Assembly: GCA_030762895.1 (NCBI GenBank)
Contig: JAUPTC010000113.1
Coordinates: forward strand, 1-64,000
Direction of reading: 5' to 3'
DNA from: Sophora flavescens
Taxonomy: Eukaryota > Streptophyta > Magnoliopsida > Fabales > Fabaceae
Length of the DNA stretch: 64,000 nt
Below the pieces are notes generated by a model, which did no database searches, was not told the DNA's origin, and saw only the letters and a list, made by a program, of their open reading frames with translations. Shown here in pieces: positions 53,499-63,520 of this stretch (positions within the stretch are counted from its first letter, which is position 1; each line of letters begins with the position of its first letter). Made by a program: the position numbers and the translations under genes.

Positions 53499-54394
53499 AC
53501 ACCAAGTTCCTAAGTCACTTTTGGAGGACATTGTGGGGAAAGCTAGGTACAAAGCTTCTCTTCTCCACTACTTGCCATCCTCAAACAGATGGGCAAACTG
53601 AAGTTGTGAGTAGGACACTTTCTTCCCTTTTAAGGGCCATGATTAAAAAGAATATTAAATCTTGGGAGGATTGTTTACCTCATGTGGAATTTGCTTATAA
53701 TAGGGTTGTTCATAGTACTACACAATATTCTCCTTTTGAGGCAGTTTATGGATTTAACCCTTTAACTCCTCTTGATTTATTGCCATTGCCTAACTCCTCA
53801 ATTTTGAAGCATAAAGATGGTGGGGCCAAGGCTGAGTTTGTGAGAAAGTTACATGAGCAAGTAAAAGTCCAAATTGAGAAGAGGACCGAAAGCTATGCAA
53901 GACAAGCCAACAAAGGAAGGAGGAAGGTGGTCTTTGAACCCGGAGATTGGGTTTTGGTACACATGAGAAAGGAAAGGTTTCCTTCCAAAAGGAAATCTAA
54001 ACTTCAACCAAGAGGAGATGGGCCATTCCAAGTGGTGGCCAAGATTAATGATAATGCATACAAGATAGATCTTTCTAGTGAGTATGGTGGGATTAGTGCA
54101 ACTTTTGACGTGGCTGATTTATCTCTCTTTGATGTAGGTGATGAAGATTTTAATTCGAGGTCGAATTCACTTAAAGAAGGAGGGGATGATGTAAGCTCGT
54201 TGGAAATTGATTTGGATCAAGAGAGCATTCAAGGTCTTGGTGGCCCAATGACAAGAGCAAGTGCAAAGAAAGCCCAAGAAGCCCTAACTCAATTAGTGGT
54301 CCTCTTAATGGGCACAAGCCCAAGTGCACATGCGAGTAATGAAGACAATGAGCCCAAGTTAATAACTTTGCTCATCCAAGCCCAAGAAGCATGA
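53499..54394 (+). pseudogene. D element integrase core end and LTR-encoded tail
   Basis: Resumes after TAGGG with DTKFLSHFWRTLWGK, HPQTDGQTEVV (the catalytic Glu), then KVVFEPGDWVLVHMRKERFP, DGPFQVVAKINDNAYKIDLS and SATFDVADLSLFD. NSRSNSLKEGGDD spans the purine tract (54,173-54,186). The frame enters the 3' LTR at 54,187 and continues through GLGGPMTRASAKKAQEALTQ to a stop at 54,392-54,394. Here the join of integrase, purine tract and LTR-encoded tail is open without interruption, which shows the tail belongs to the polyprotein. Confidence 0.9.
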
Positions 54395-54976
54395 AGAGGG
54401 CGTGCAAGTCCACATAATTAGGAAGGGAAATCTTTTGCATTAAATTGTATTGATTATGAGAGGATTACACTTTTAATTTGAGAAAAAGTGTAATTCCACA
54501 TAATCAGAGAGGGAAATCTTTTGCATTAAATTGTATTGATTATGAGAGGATTACACTTTTAATTTGAGAAACAAGTGTGATCCCACATAATCAGGGAGGG
54601 AATCTTTTGGCATTAAATTGTATTGATTATGGGAGAATTGATCTTAGGCCATTCCTCTATATGTAAAACGCACCCCCCCCCCCCCCCAACACATGAATAC
54701 AATTTGGATATTATTTTGGATTGAAATCCTTTTGTGAGAATTTTGTTCTCCTTGGTTCTTGGTTGAGCCATCTTGTTCTTATCAACGATTCTTGTGGCGA
54801 ACTTTCTTGGCTTATCAAACAACCTTGTTTGTGGCACCTCCATACCATCTCTATTCTCCATCCATTTGTTTCTTTTCTTCCCTTTATTTTAATCTCAAAA
54901 TTGTTCCGCAAATTAATTGTTAAAATTCAACCAAAAAAAGATCATCAAAGGCAACCTCACCATTTGGTTGTCATCA
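54187..54976 (+). repeat. D element 3' LTR
   Basis: 790 bp, TGATGTAAGC ... GGTTGTCATCA. A C tract of 15 lies after the TATA-like box. Hairpin 1 is damaged (caacgattcttg) by a small deletion, while hairpin 2 (CAAACAA CC TTGTTTG) is intact. Several substitutions separate it from the 5' LTR. Confidence 0.9.
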
Positions 54977-55269
54977 GGTTCGCCACAAGATTCGTGGATT
55001 CTCTATAAGAACAAGATGGCTCAACCAAGAACCAAAGAGAGACAATTCCCTCACAAATGGATTTAATCCAAATTCAACATCAAAGTTACCATTCATGTGT
55101 TTAGGGGCCCAATACATATAGCCATGGCTACCCAAATCTGAATTACATTGTATTCCCCAACATTCCATAACCCCCAAATAATAATTCACTTAATTCCACA
55201 ACTAATGACTCACTAAACCCTTATTTAACTCAGCCACATAAAGGTGACTTATTACCCTCTCTATCATTA
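54977..55269 (-). mobile_element. LTR stub: target of element D, right piece
   Basis: Begins with the second GGTTC and continues the LTR interrupted at 38,731 (gccacaagattcgtggattc...). It ends where an A-type LTR begins at 55,270. Confidence 0.8.
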
Positions 55270-55827
55270 TGATGCAAACCAAGAATGATGTCCAATTTTT
55301 ATACTTTTATTTTTAATTTTCGCAATATTTTTAGGATGAATTTTCTAATTGAACCCGTATACTTGATTTGGTTATATCTTGAGCTACCAATCTCCGATTG
55401 ATGTATTCTTTGGAGCATTGGAAAGCTTAGAGAATTATCTACAAATCGTAACTCAGGCCTCTTGACCGAATTCGGCTTTTATTATGGTGAAAAATGGGCT
55501 AGAAGTTTGGTACGAATATTTGGACGAGTTTGAGCTACAAAGGAGTGTGTCTTTTGGCTTGCATGCCTAAAGTAACTCCTTCTTTATTAGTTATGTTTCA
55601 TTTTAAATATTCTCTTAAGTTTGGTAATAACTCCAATTATTGGAGAGTTATGTTTAAAGAGTCACCTAATGGGTCATTACACCAATTAGTGGTATAGTTG
55701 TTAGGGGGTTATAGAATAATGGAATCTTATGAGGACTTTGTGTAAGCCAAGAGTTGGCAGCCCCACTACTATTTGTACATGCCCCAAACATGATGAATGA
55801 GAACTTTGAGTTCATTTTGGATTGATT
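55270..55827 (+). mobile_element. A-type LTR fragment (A' subfamily)
   Basis: Starts TGATGCAAACCAAGAATGATG and matches the U3 of the A' LTR at 62,183-62,908 in complement. It is cut at gattgattccaa and fused to an E-type LTR at a shared CCAAA-like sequence. Confidence 0.8.
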
Positions 55828-56744
55828 CCAAATGGTGAGGTTGCCTTTGATGATCTTTTTGGTTGAATTTTAACAATTAATTTGCGTAACAATTTTTGAA
55901 ACCAAAATAAGAAGAAGAAAATATGAAAATGGTGAAGATTAGAGATGGTGATGGCGCCACAAACTAGAGAGTTTGATAAGCCTATGATGTTCGCCACAAG
56001 AATCGTGGATTCTTGATAAGAACTAAGGTTGGCTCAACCAAGAACCAAAGAGAGACAATTCTCTCACAAATGGATTTAATCCAAATTCAACATCCAAGTT
56101 GTTTATTCATGTGTTTAGGCATGTTACATATAGGGGTGTGGCTGCCAACATTTGGCTTCACCCTTTGTCTTCCCAATGATTCCATAACCCCCACATAACT
56201 AGCCTATTCATGACTTACTAAACTCACACTTAACTCAACCACTTAATAGTGACTTATTACCTTCTCTCTATCATTATGTAGCAGCCACACTTATTTCTCA
56301 AATTAAAAGTGTAACTCCCACATAATTAACAAAACATAAAAAGACTAAAAACTTAAAGGAGTTACTATTGGTATGCAAACCAACAAGATTCCTCCCACTA
56401 TGCACCCAAATTCGAAATTCTTCATAAAACCCAAGTTTATTGCACTTTATTTAATAGAAAAAAACTAGAAAATGATAATATGGGAAGTGGACGTCCAAGC
56501 CCATCATGGGTCTTCAAGTTGGATGAGATAAGTAACCATTTTGTCCTCCACTCCATCAAGACTTGAACTTGGGCTTGTTTCCATCAAGGTTGACACTATT
56601 TGGTTTAGAACTTCTTGGGCTTTCTTGGCTCTTGCTCTTGTCTTAGACCCACCGAGTCCTTTTAGTGCTCCTTGGTCCATGCTCCTTATTGGGCTCATAT
56701 CATTCTTGATGACAAGTTGACTTGCCCCCCCTTGGCTCATATCA
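55828..56744 (-). mobile_element. E-type LTR, nearly complete, lacking about 10 terminal bases
   Basis: Minus-strand copy of the E LTR (19,987-20,917), ending TGATATGAGCCAAGGGGGGG on the complement. Hairpin 2 is CAAACT AGAG AGTTTG at 55,960-55,975. The U3-encoded tail (56,504-56,740) has CAA where E has a TAA stop. Confidence 0.85.
56504..56740 (-). pseudogene. LTR-embedded tail, E type (78 aa open)
   Basis: MSQGGASQLVIKNDMSPIRS, then GLGGSKTRARAKKAQEVLNQ and an ending in TYLIQLEDP. It is open throughout, unlike the E element copy at 19,987-20,227, and has no upstream pol. Confidence 0.65.
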
Positions 56745-57260
56745 CATTATGTAGCGGCCACTCTTATTTCTCAAATTAAAAGTGTAACCACCACACAATT
56801 AACTAAAAACATGAAAGACTAATAATTCAAAATGGAGTTACTTTTAGTATGCAAACCAAAAGATTCCTCCCAACTAACCTATGTAATTACGTGCTCAACA
56901 TGAGATTAAATGGGCTTGACCCAATTGCAACACTAACAAACTTGGATCCACTCAAATAACCCTAAACACTTATTGAATTAAAACAAAACAAGTAAAATCT
57001 GCTCATAACTACTTAGGCATGTTCATGGGTCTTCTAGTTGAATGAGATAAGTTATCAATTTGGGCTCCATTCCACTTGGTCTCATTCTTGGGCTTGCTTC
57101 TATCAAAATAGCCACCATGTAATTAAAAGCTTGTTGGGATTTCTTGTATCTAACTCTTGTCACGGGCCCACCAAGTCCTTGATTTGATTATTGATCCAGG
57201 GTCTTCATTGGGCTCTTATCATTTTTGTTGGAAAGTTGACTTGCCCCCCCCCCCCCCCCC
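56745..57260 (-). mobile_element. F-type LTR fragment
   Basis: U3-side piece of an LTR like that at 59,544-60,439 (tail remnant ctcttgtcacgggcccacca-agtccttg in plus sense). It ends in a run of 17 C, where a solo A LTR is inserted. Confidence 0.75.
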
Positions 57261-58080
57261 GATGCAAACCAAGGATGATGTCCAATTTGAGGCCAAATTA
57301 ATATTTTTGATGAAAATTTTATTTTCATTGTGGTGAACCCGTATGCTTGATTTGGTCATATCTTGAGCTACGAATCTCCGATTGATGTATTCTTTGGTGC
57401 GTTGGAAAGCTTATGGAATTATCTACAAATCATATCTCAGGCCTCTTGACCAAATTCGGCTTCTATCATGGTGAAAAACGGGCTGCAAGTTTAATACGAA
57501 TTCTTGGACCTTAAATGAGTTATATGTTAATTGGGCTACACTAAGCTTGATGAATGAGCAAGGCCCATTATGAATGGTGGCTGGCACGTTTTTGGAACTT
57601 ACAAAGGAGAGCAACCTTTGGCTTGCATGCCTAGGTAACTCCTTTAGAAGTTATGGAACCACTTTTATTATTTTCTTAAGTAGGATAGTTATGTTCTTTT
57701 AATAACCACTTAGTGGAGAGTTATGTCTAGTTATTAGGAGTTTATGTCATCTTATGATGACCTTTGGTTTTTATTTCCCTATGCTATATGTACACACCTA
57801 TTACATGATGAATGTCAACTTTGAGTTCATTTTGGATTGATTCCAATTGTGAGAGTGTTTTCTCTCTTGGGTTCTTCATTGAGCCAACCCTTGTTCTTAT
57901 CAAGAATCCAAGATTCTTGTGGCGAACCTCACCTTGGCTTATCAATTCTCCTTGGAATTGTGGCGCCATACTCATCTCTTACCTTCAACCATTTGCTTAT
58001 TTTCTTCTTCTTCTTGAATTTTGCTTGGTCACTCAAGGATAGATCCGAAAATATATATGTTCCTTGTTAGGATCATATCA
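57260..58080 (+). mobile_element. Solo LTR of family A in a C tract
   Basis: About 820 bp from (T)GATGCAAACC to GGATCATATCA, flanked by C runs on both sides (CCCCC target duplication likely). Just after it, ccgtggctcatatca completes the interrupted F/E-type LTR end. The hairpin 2 variant is CAATTC/GAATTG at 57,943-57,960, and hairpin 1 is at 57,901-57,919. Confidence 0.85.
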
Positions 58081-58097
58081 CCCCCCGTGGCTCATAT
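58081..58097 (-). other. Terminal LTR stub after the solo LTR
   Basis: ccccccgtggctcatatca-type end (complement of TGATATGAGCCACGG) that completes the LTR fragment at 56,745-57,260. Confidence 0.65.
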
Positions 58098-58982
58098 CAC
58101 TTAACAAGTCCACTTGGGCTCTATTAGGATCAAACAAGTCCATTTGAGCTCATTTGGACCAAAGAAGTGGTACAATTGGTCCGGTCGAGGCAATTCGCCC
58201 AATTAGGTCCTATATGTCCCAACCAGTCCATTTGGGCTCTATTAAGATCAAACAAGTCCATTTGGGCTCCATTAGGACCAAAGAAGTACAATTGGGGCGG
58301 TTGAGGCAATTGGCCCAATTAGGTCCTATATGACCTAACAAGTACATTTGGGCTGTATTAGGATCAAACAAGTCCATTTGGGCACCATTAGGAACAAAGC
58401 AGTACAATTGGGCTAGTCGAGGTAATTGAACCAATTAGGTCCTATATGACCTAACAAGTCCACTTGGGCTCTATTAGGATCAAACAAGTCCATTTGGGCT
58501 CTATTAGGACCAAAGAAGTACATTTGGGTCGGTCGAGGCCATTACACCAAATAGTTCCTAACAAGTCCATTTGGGCTCCATTAGGACCAAAGAAGTACAA
58601 TTGGGCCAGTCGAGGCAATTAAACCAATTAGGTCCTATATGACTTAACAAGTCCACTTGGGCTCTATTAGGATCAAACAAGTCCATTTGAGCTCCATTTG
58701 GACCAAAGAAGTACAATTGGGCCGGTCGAAGCTATTCGCCCAATTAGGTCCTATATGTCCCAACCAGTCCATTTGGGCTCTATTAAGATCAAACGAGTCC
58801 ATTTGGGCTCCATTAGGACCAAAGAAGTACAATTGGGGCGGTTGAGGCAATTGGCCCAGGTAGGTCCTATATGACCTAACAAGTACGTTTGGGCTGTATT
58901 ATGATCAAACAAGTCCATTTGGGCACTATTAGGACCAAAGCAGTACAATTAGGCTAGTCGAGGCAATTGAACCAATTAGGTC
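58098..58982 (+). repeat. 116-bp tandem repeat array, second locus
   Basis: Same repeat as 37,736-38,556. ggtcctatatg recurs at about 58,206, 58,322, 58,439, 58,631, 58,747, 58,863 and 58,979, giving a 116-117 bp period with one shortened interval. Each unit has two 31-bp halves around caagtcc-tttgggct. Confidence 0.88.
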
Positions 58983-59516
58983 CTGTGATAGAGATGTAGC
59001 CAGCCCATCTAAAGATCCTTTGCATGGAATTGGAGGTCTTATGACTAGGTCCAAGACTAAGAGGATGAAGCAAGCTTTACAAGGCCTAATCATAATGATC
59101 AAAGAGAAGGAAGACCAACATGCGTTAGAGGTTTCTTCATATTGGGCCACTTTGCTCCAACTTGATGAGGTTGATTTCAGTCCAACTTGAAGACTGTTTT
59201 GGAAGGCCCAGTTCAAAAGACAAGAAGCATTCAAGGGCCGATTAGTGGACTTTATCAATGGACTGATTAGATAATAATTAAAGCCCAATTTTTACCATTT
59301 TTATTTGTAATTTTCGTAGTTATTTTGGGCACAATTTTTCTGGTGACTTTTAGTTTTCCCCTAAGTCCAATAAATGCTTCCTAGTAGTTCCATAAGTCAT
59401 AATAATAGTTGGTGGGAATTTACCACCTTGATTATGCTTACTTTCTAGGTAGTGTACATGCATTTGCCAGTGTATGTAGTAAATGCATGTTAGTGGGAAT
59501 TTATTTCTTGTATTTC
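58983..59516 (+). mobile_element. LTR fragment of another gypsy family
   Basis: Begins TGATAGAGATG after ggtcctg and carries a polyprotein tail (58,987-59,190), then A/T-rich U3-like sequence. It ends where a 27-bp LTR end stub starts. No second LTR, primer site or hairpins are seen. Confidence 0.6.
58987..59190 (+). pseudogene. Polyprotein tail, GGLMTRSKTK type (67 aa open)
   Basis: Translates with HGIGGLMTRSKTKRMKQALQ and ends LDEVDFSPT before TGA at 59,188-59,190. The G-G-x-M-T-R-S-K-T-K pattern is a divergent version of the GLGGPMTRARAKK tail of B, D and E. From memory it is common at the C-terminus of plant gypsy polyproteins. No integrase precedes it: the 116-bp array abuts its start. 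It shows that a second lineage left debris here. Confidence 0.65.
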
Positions 59517-59543
59517 TGATGACAACCAAATGGTGAGGTTGCC
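59517..59543 (-). other. 27-bp LTR end stub
   Basis: TGATGACAACCAAATGGTGA-ggttgcc, the plus-strand start of E-type LTRs in minus orientation, cut off by element F. Confidence 0.75.
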
Positions 59544-60439
59544 TGATATGAGCCATGGGGGGGCAAGTCCAATTTCCAACAAGAATGATATGAGCCCAAT
59601 GAAGACCATGGATCAAGAATCAAATCAAGGACTTGGTGGGCCCATGACAAAAGTTAGACACAAGAAAGCCCAACAAGCTCTTAATTACATGGGGGCTATT
59701 TTGATAGAAGCAAGCCCAAGAATGAGATCAAATGGAATGGAGCCCCAATTGATGCCCTATCTCATTCAACTAGAAGACCCATGATCATTTTCAAATGGGG
59801 AGTGCTCTAGTTATGAGCCCACTTAGTTGTTTTATTTTAATTCAATAAGTGTAATGGGTTATGTGTGTGTGTCCAAATTGGCTAAGTGTTGCAAATGGGT
59901 CAAGCCCACTTAAGTCCATGTTGTACACGAATTTGGGAGCTTAGTAGGAGGAATCTTTGGTTTGCATGCCAATAGTAACTCCTATAAGTTATTACTTTGT
60001 TTATTGTGTGGTAGTTACACATTTTAATATGAGAAGTAAAGTGTGGCAGCCACATAATGATGGTTATGAGAGAATAATAAACTCGCCATTAGAGGCTGAG
60101 TTAAGGAGGGAATTAGTGAGTCATTTAGTGACATGATTAGGCTAATTATTGTGGGGGTTATGATCTCTTTTGGAAGCCAAAAAGTTGGCAGCCTAATACT
60201 CTATTTGTACACTCCATTTTCATGTTGAATAATAACTTGGATGTTGAATTTGGATTAAATCCATTTGTGAGGGAATTGTCTCTCTTTGGTTCTTGGTTGA
60301 GCCAACTATTGTTCCAATCAAGAATCCAAGATTCTTGTGGCGAACTTCATAGGCTTATCAATTCTGACTTGGATTTGTAATTGGTAAAATTCAACCAAAA
60401 AGATCATCAAAGGCAACCTCACCATTTGGGTTGCCATCA
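59544..60439 (+). repeat. F element 5' LTR
   Basis: 896 bp, TGATATGAGCC with a G7 tract ... GGGTTGCCATCA. Its tail ORF (59,530-59,784) reads GLGGPMTKVRHKKAQQALNY and is identical to that of the 3' LTR at 61,345-61,581. Confidence 0.85.
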
Positions 60440-60459
60440 AGTGGTATCAAAGCTGAGGC
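60440..60459 (+). other. F element primer binding site
   Basis: AGTGGTATCAAAGCTGAGGC, one base different from the B, D and E primer sites. Confidence 0.72.
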
Positions 60460-60517
60460 TTTGGTTGAATTTTGAGTTTTGTTCTTCTTCTACCTTTCTC
60501 CTTTTATTCTTTTTGCT

Positions 60518-61129
60518 ATGTTGCGATTTGAAAATTTCGACTATGTGCAAGAACATAGGAAATAGGTTGAAGAGTGGATCCGGCAAATGCATGAGAGACG
60601 TGACAAGAGGATGAGAGAGAACGAACAAAAGAGGTTGAGAAAAGAGGAAAGAATGAAAAGACAAATGGAAAGTTTTGAAGACCATGTGAAGAAGTTGGTG
60701 GAATACTCCAACAAGAAAGAGAATGAGAAGAAAGAGAGACAGAAAGCAAAACAAGAGAATGAGGCAAAAGCAAAAGAGAGTGAAAAGAAAAGTGATGATC
60801 AAAAGGAAAAAGAAAAAGAAAGTGAAAAGAAGAGTGATAATCAAGAGGAAGAAGAAAAAGAGAGTGAAAAGAAGAATGATGAGCAAGAGAAAAATAGTGA
60901 GCAAAAAAAGAGTTCTTTGGCAACAAAAAGTGAGGAGAAGAGGGCTTTGATTTCAAGACAGCCCCAATGCATAATTTATTGCAAGGACTTTTTTTTAATT
61001 TCCAATGCTTCTAATGATCTCTCTTTGCCAAGTGGTGTTGTAACTCTTTTGCAGAAATTTGGAGATTTCATCCCAAAGGAAGTACCCCATGGTTGGGAAA
61101 CTTTCAAGGATTCCAAAAAGTCTCAATAA
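60518..61129 (+). pseudogene. F element Lys/Glu-rich gag/linker-like ORF
   Basis: ATG at 60,518 opens MLRFENFDYVQEHRK. A TAG near 60,563 interrupts VEEWIRQMHERRDKRMRE, after which 180 codons are open from 60,587. The first 110 or so are charged heptad-like repeats (KESEKKSDDQKEKEKESEKK). The protease-RT linker follows, with LATKSEEKRALISRQPQCII and FGDFIPKEVPHG. It ends in KKSQ and a stop, while a remnant similar to NSRSNSLKEGG follows near 61,310. No knuckle, protease, RT or integrase is present. It resembles E closely and is probably a structural or accessory remnant, function unknown. Confidence 0.65.
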
Positions 61130-61340
61130 AGCACCTACTCATGCATTCCTATTGAAATATATTATGAACTTAAGTTTGATACAACCGATGTAATGGAAGA
61201 GTTCATCCCAAGGGAGGTACTCCATGGCTTGGGAACTTTCATGGTTACCCAAAAGTATGGATATCTTAACACAAGATTCGATAACATGCTTGGGATTGAA
61301 GTCATAAATTCGAGGATGATTTTCTTAAAGAAGGAGGGTA

Positions 61341-62182
61341 TGATTTGAGCCATGGGGGGGCAAGTCCAATTTCCAACAAGAATGATATGAGCCCAATGAA
61401 GACCATGGATCAAGAATCAAATCAAGGACTTGGTGGGCCCATGACAAAAGTTAGACACAAGAAAGCCCAACAAGCTCTTAATTACATGGGGGCTATTTTG
61501 ATAGAAGCAAGCCCAAGAATGAGATCAAATGGAATGGAGCCCCAATTGATGCCCTATCTCATTCAACTAGAAGACCCATGATCATTTTCAAATGGGGAGT
61601 GCTCTAGTTATGAGCCCACTTAGTTGTTTTATTTTAATTCAATAAGTGTAATGGGTTATGTGTGTGTGTCCAAATTGGCTAAGTGTTGCAAATGGGTCAA
61701 GCCCACTTAAGTCCATGTTGTACACGAATTTGGGAGCTTAGTAGGAGGAATCTTTGGTTTGCATGCCAATAGTAACTCCTATAAGTTATTACTTTGTTTA
61801 TTGTGTGGTAGTTACACATTTTAATATGAGAAGTAAAGTGTGGCAGCCACATAATGATGGTTATGAGAGAATAATAAACTCGCCATTAGAGGCTGAGTTA
61901 AGGAGGGAATTAGTGAGTCATTTAGTGACATGATTAGGCTAATTATTGTGGGGGTTATGATCTCTTTTGGAAGCCAAAAAGTTGGCAGCCTAATACTCTA
62001 TTTGTACACTCCATTTTCATGTTGAATAATAACTTGGATGTTGAATTTGGATTAAATCCATTTGTGAGGGAATTGTCTCTCTTTGGTTCTTGGTTGAGCC
62101 AACTATTGTTCTTATCAAGAATCCAAGATTCTTGTGGCGAACTTCATAGGCTTATCAAACTCTCTAGTTTGTGGCGCCATAC
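61341..62182 (+). repeat. F element 3' LTR, interrupted
   Basis: Starts TGATTTGAGCC (5' LTR has TGATATGAGCC). It is nearly identical to the 5' LTR, and hairpins 1 and 2 and GGCGCC are intact. It stops at ...ggcgccatac, where A' begins; CATAC is the expected target duplication. Confidence 0.85.
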
Positions 62183-62908
62183 TGATATGATCCTAAAAAG
62201 GATCATGTAAATTTTCGGATCTATCCTTGAGTGACTACCAAAATATGAAGAAGAAGAAATAGGAAAATGGATGAAGGTAAGGAATGGTATGTAGGCGCCA
62301 CAAATCCAAGGGGATTTGATAAGCCAATGTGAGGTTCGCCACAAGAATCTTGGATTCTTGATAAGAACAAGGGTTGGCTCAATGAAGAACCCAAGAGAGA
62401 AAACACTCTCACAATTGGAATCAATCCAAAATGAACTCAAAGTTCTCATAAGATTCCATTATTCTATAACCCCCTAACAACTATACCACTAATTGGTGTA
62501 ATGACCCATTAGGTGACTCTTTAAACATAACTCTCCAATAATTGGAGTTATTACCAAACTTAAGAGAATATTTAAAATGAAACATAACTAATAAAGAAGG
62601 AGTTACTTTAGGCATGCAAGCCAAAAGACACACTCCTTTGTAGCTCAAACTCGTCCAAATATTCGTACCAAACTTCTAGCCCATTTTTCACCATAATAAA
62701 AGCCGAATTCGGTCAAGAGGCCTGAGATACGATTTGTAGATAATTCTCTAAGCTTTCCAATGCTCCAAAGAATACATCAATCGGAGATTGGTAGCTCAAG
62801 ATATAACCAAATCAAGTATACGGGTTCAATTAGAAAATTCATCCTAAAAATATTGCGAAAATTAAAAATAAAAGTATAAAAATTGGACATCATTCTTGGT
62901 TTGCATCA
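62183..62908 (-). repeat. A' element 3' LTR
   Basis: 726 bp, TGATATGATCC ... TTTGCATCA on the plus strand, with the A-type hairpins. Confidence 0.85.
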
Positions 62909-62964
62909 TTCCCTCCCTCTTGAATAGAATTCGACCTCGAATTTATTGCCTTTGGGAATCGTCT

Positions 62965-63177
62965 TCATCCTCCGGGTTCAAACACGACTCTTTCGAATCC
63001 ATGTGGCACCTCTCTTGGAATTACTTCTTCCACTTCTTTCAAAATAGAACCATCACCTCTAGGCAAAGATAGGAACATCACCTTGATTTCTTTTACAATG
63101 AGACTCTCAATTTTATTTTCAACCTTTGCCTCACTCTTTTCTTTGTTGCACTTTGCTTTTTGTGGTTTGGCCTTCAC
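62965..63177 (-). pseudogene. A' linker remnant (70 aa)
   Basis: Lys/Glu-rich start, then LPRGDGSILKEVEE, IPREVPHGF and VVFEPGG with a stop: the same linker-to-integrase-tail fusion as in A. The LARQ...FLCKD block is deleted. It overlaps the end of the next frame by 47 bases and was probably continuous with it before a frame change. Confidence 0.65.
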
Positions 63178-63520
63178 TATTCTTTTCTTCGTGACCTATG
63201 GGAGAAATATTAGACAAAGTAGAGGAATCCCAATATTTGATTCCACAAACTAATATAGAAGAATGTATTAGAGTAAAAGATGGCCATGACTTCCCAAGTG
63301 GATATGAAGATGTATTCTCGGCTTTAGGGGAAGGACATTCTCTAGTTGTCTTCATCTCCTTATCGTCCTCTTGCAATTCAACTCCAGTTGATTGTTGGCA
63401 TTCTTCCTTTAGAATCACATCTTCAATTTCATTCATTGTCTTGCAAGCTTCCTTTGGAGGAAAACCCTTCTTCTCCAAGCGTCTTAGATATCTTTGCATT
63501 TCAAAGGATAGTGTTGCCAT
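63131..63520 (-). CDS. Unrecognised 129-aa ORF of A' element
   Basis: Starts MATLSFEMQRYLRRLEKKGF just inside the primer site, in the position where gag would begin. It is hydrophilic, with a Glu-rich middle (EIEDVILKEECQQ, ELQEDDKEMK) and a Trp/Tyr-containing part (SWPSFTLIHSS, IKYWDSSTLSNIS). It ends in a Lys/Gln-rich tail. I find no zinc knuckle, capsid or protease motif, and no counterpart in the A copies at 692, 15,501 or 23,186. It may be a remnant of this family's own gag, or captured host sequence. The start is supported by position only. Confidence 0.5.
   Translation of the reverse strand: MATLSFEMQRYLRRLEKKGFPPKEACKTMNEIEDVILKEECQQSTGVELQEDDKEMKTTRECPSPKAENTSSYPLGKSWPSFTLIHSSILVCGIKYWDSSTLSNISPIGHEEKNSEGQTTKSKVQQRKE

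Larger units (their letters stand above)
38732..54976 (+). mobile_element. Gypsy element D, full-length but decayed, with three nested insertions
   Basis: LTRs 38,732-39,526 and 54,187-54,976 (about 790 bp, TGATGTAAGC ... GGTTGTCATCA), flanked by GGTTC at 38,727-38,731 and 54,977-54,981. Gene order is leader, gag, protease, RT, RNase H, integrase, tail in the LTR. Interruptions are solo LTR H1 (39,662-40,610), element B (41,843-48,838) and element C (51,860-53,493). Own length without them is about 6.7 kb. It carries several stops and one clear frameshift. The LTRs differ at more places than B's, so D is the older insertion. Confidence 0.93.
59544..62182 (+). mobile_element. Non-autonomous element F (3' LTR interrupted by A')
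   Basis: 5' LTR 59,544-60,439, primer site 60,440-60,459, internal 60,440-61,340, purine tract near 61,327-61,340, 3' LTR from 61,341, cut at 62,182 by an A' element. The internal region of 0.9 kb encodes only a gag/linker-like frame. The 5' LTR has lost hairpin 2 (direct join to ...ttctgacttggatttgtaat), which the 3' LTR retains (CAAACT CTCT AGTTTG). Confidence 0.85.
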
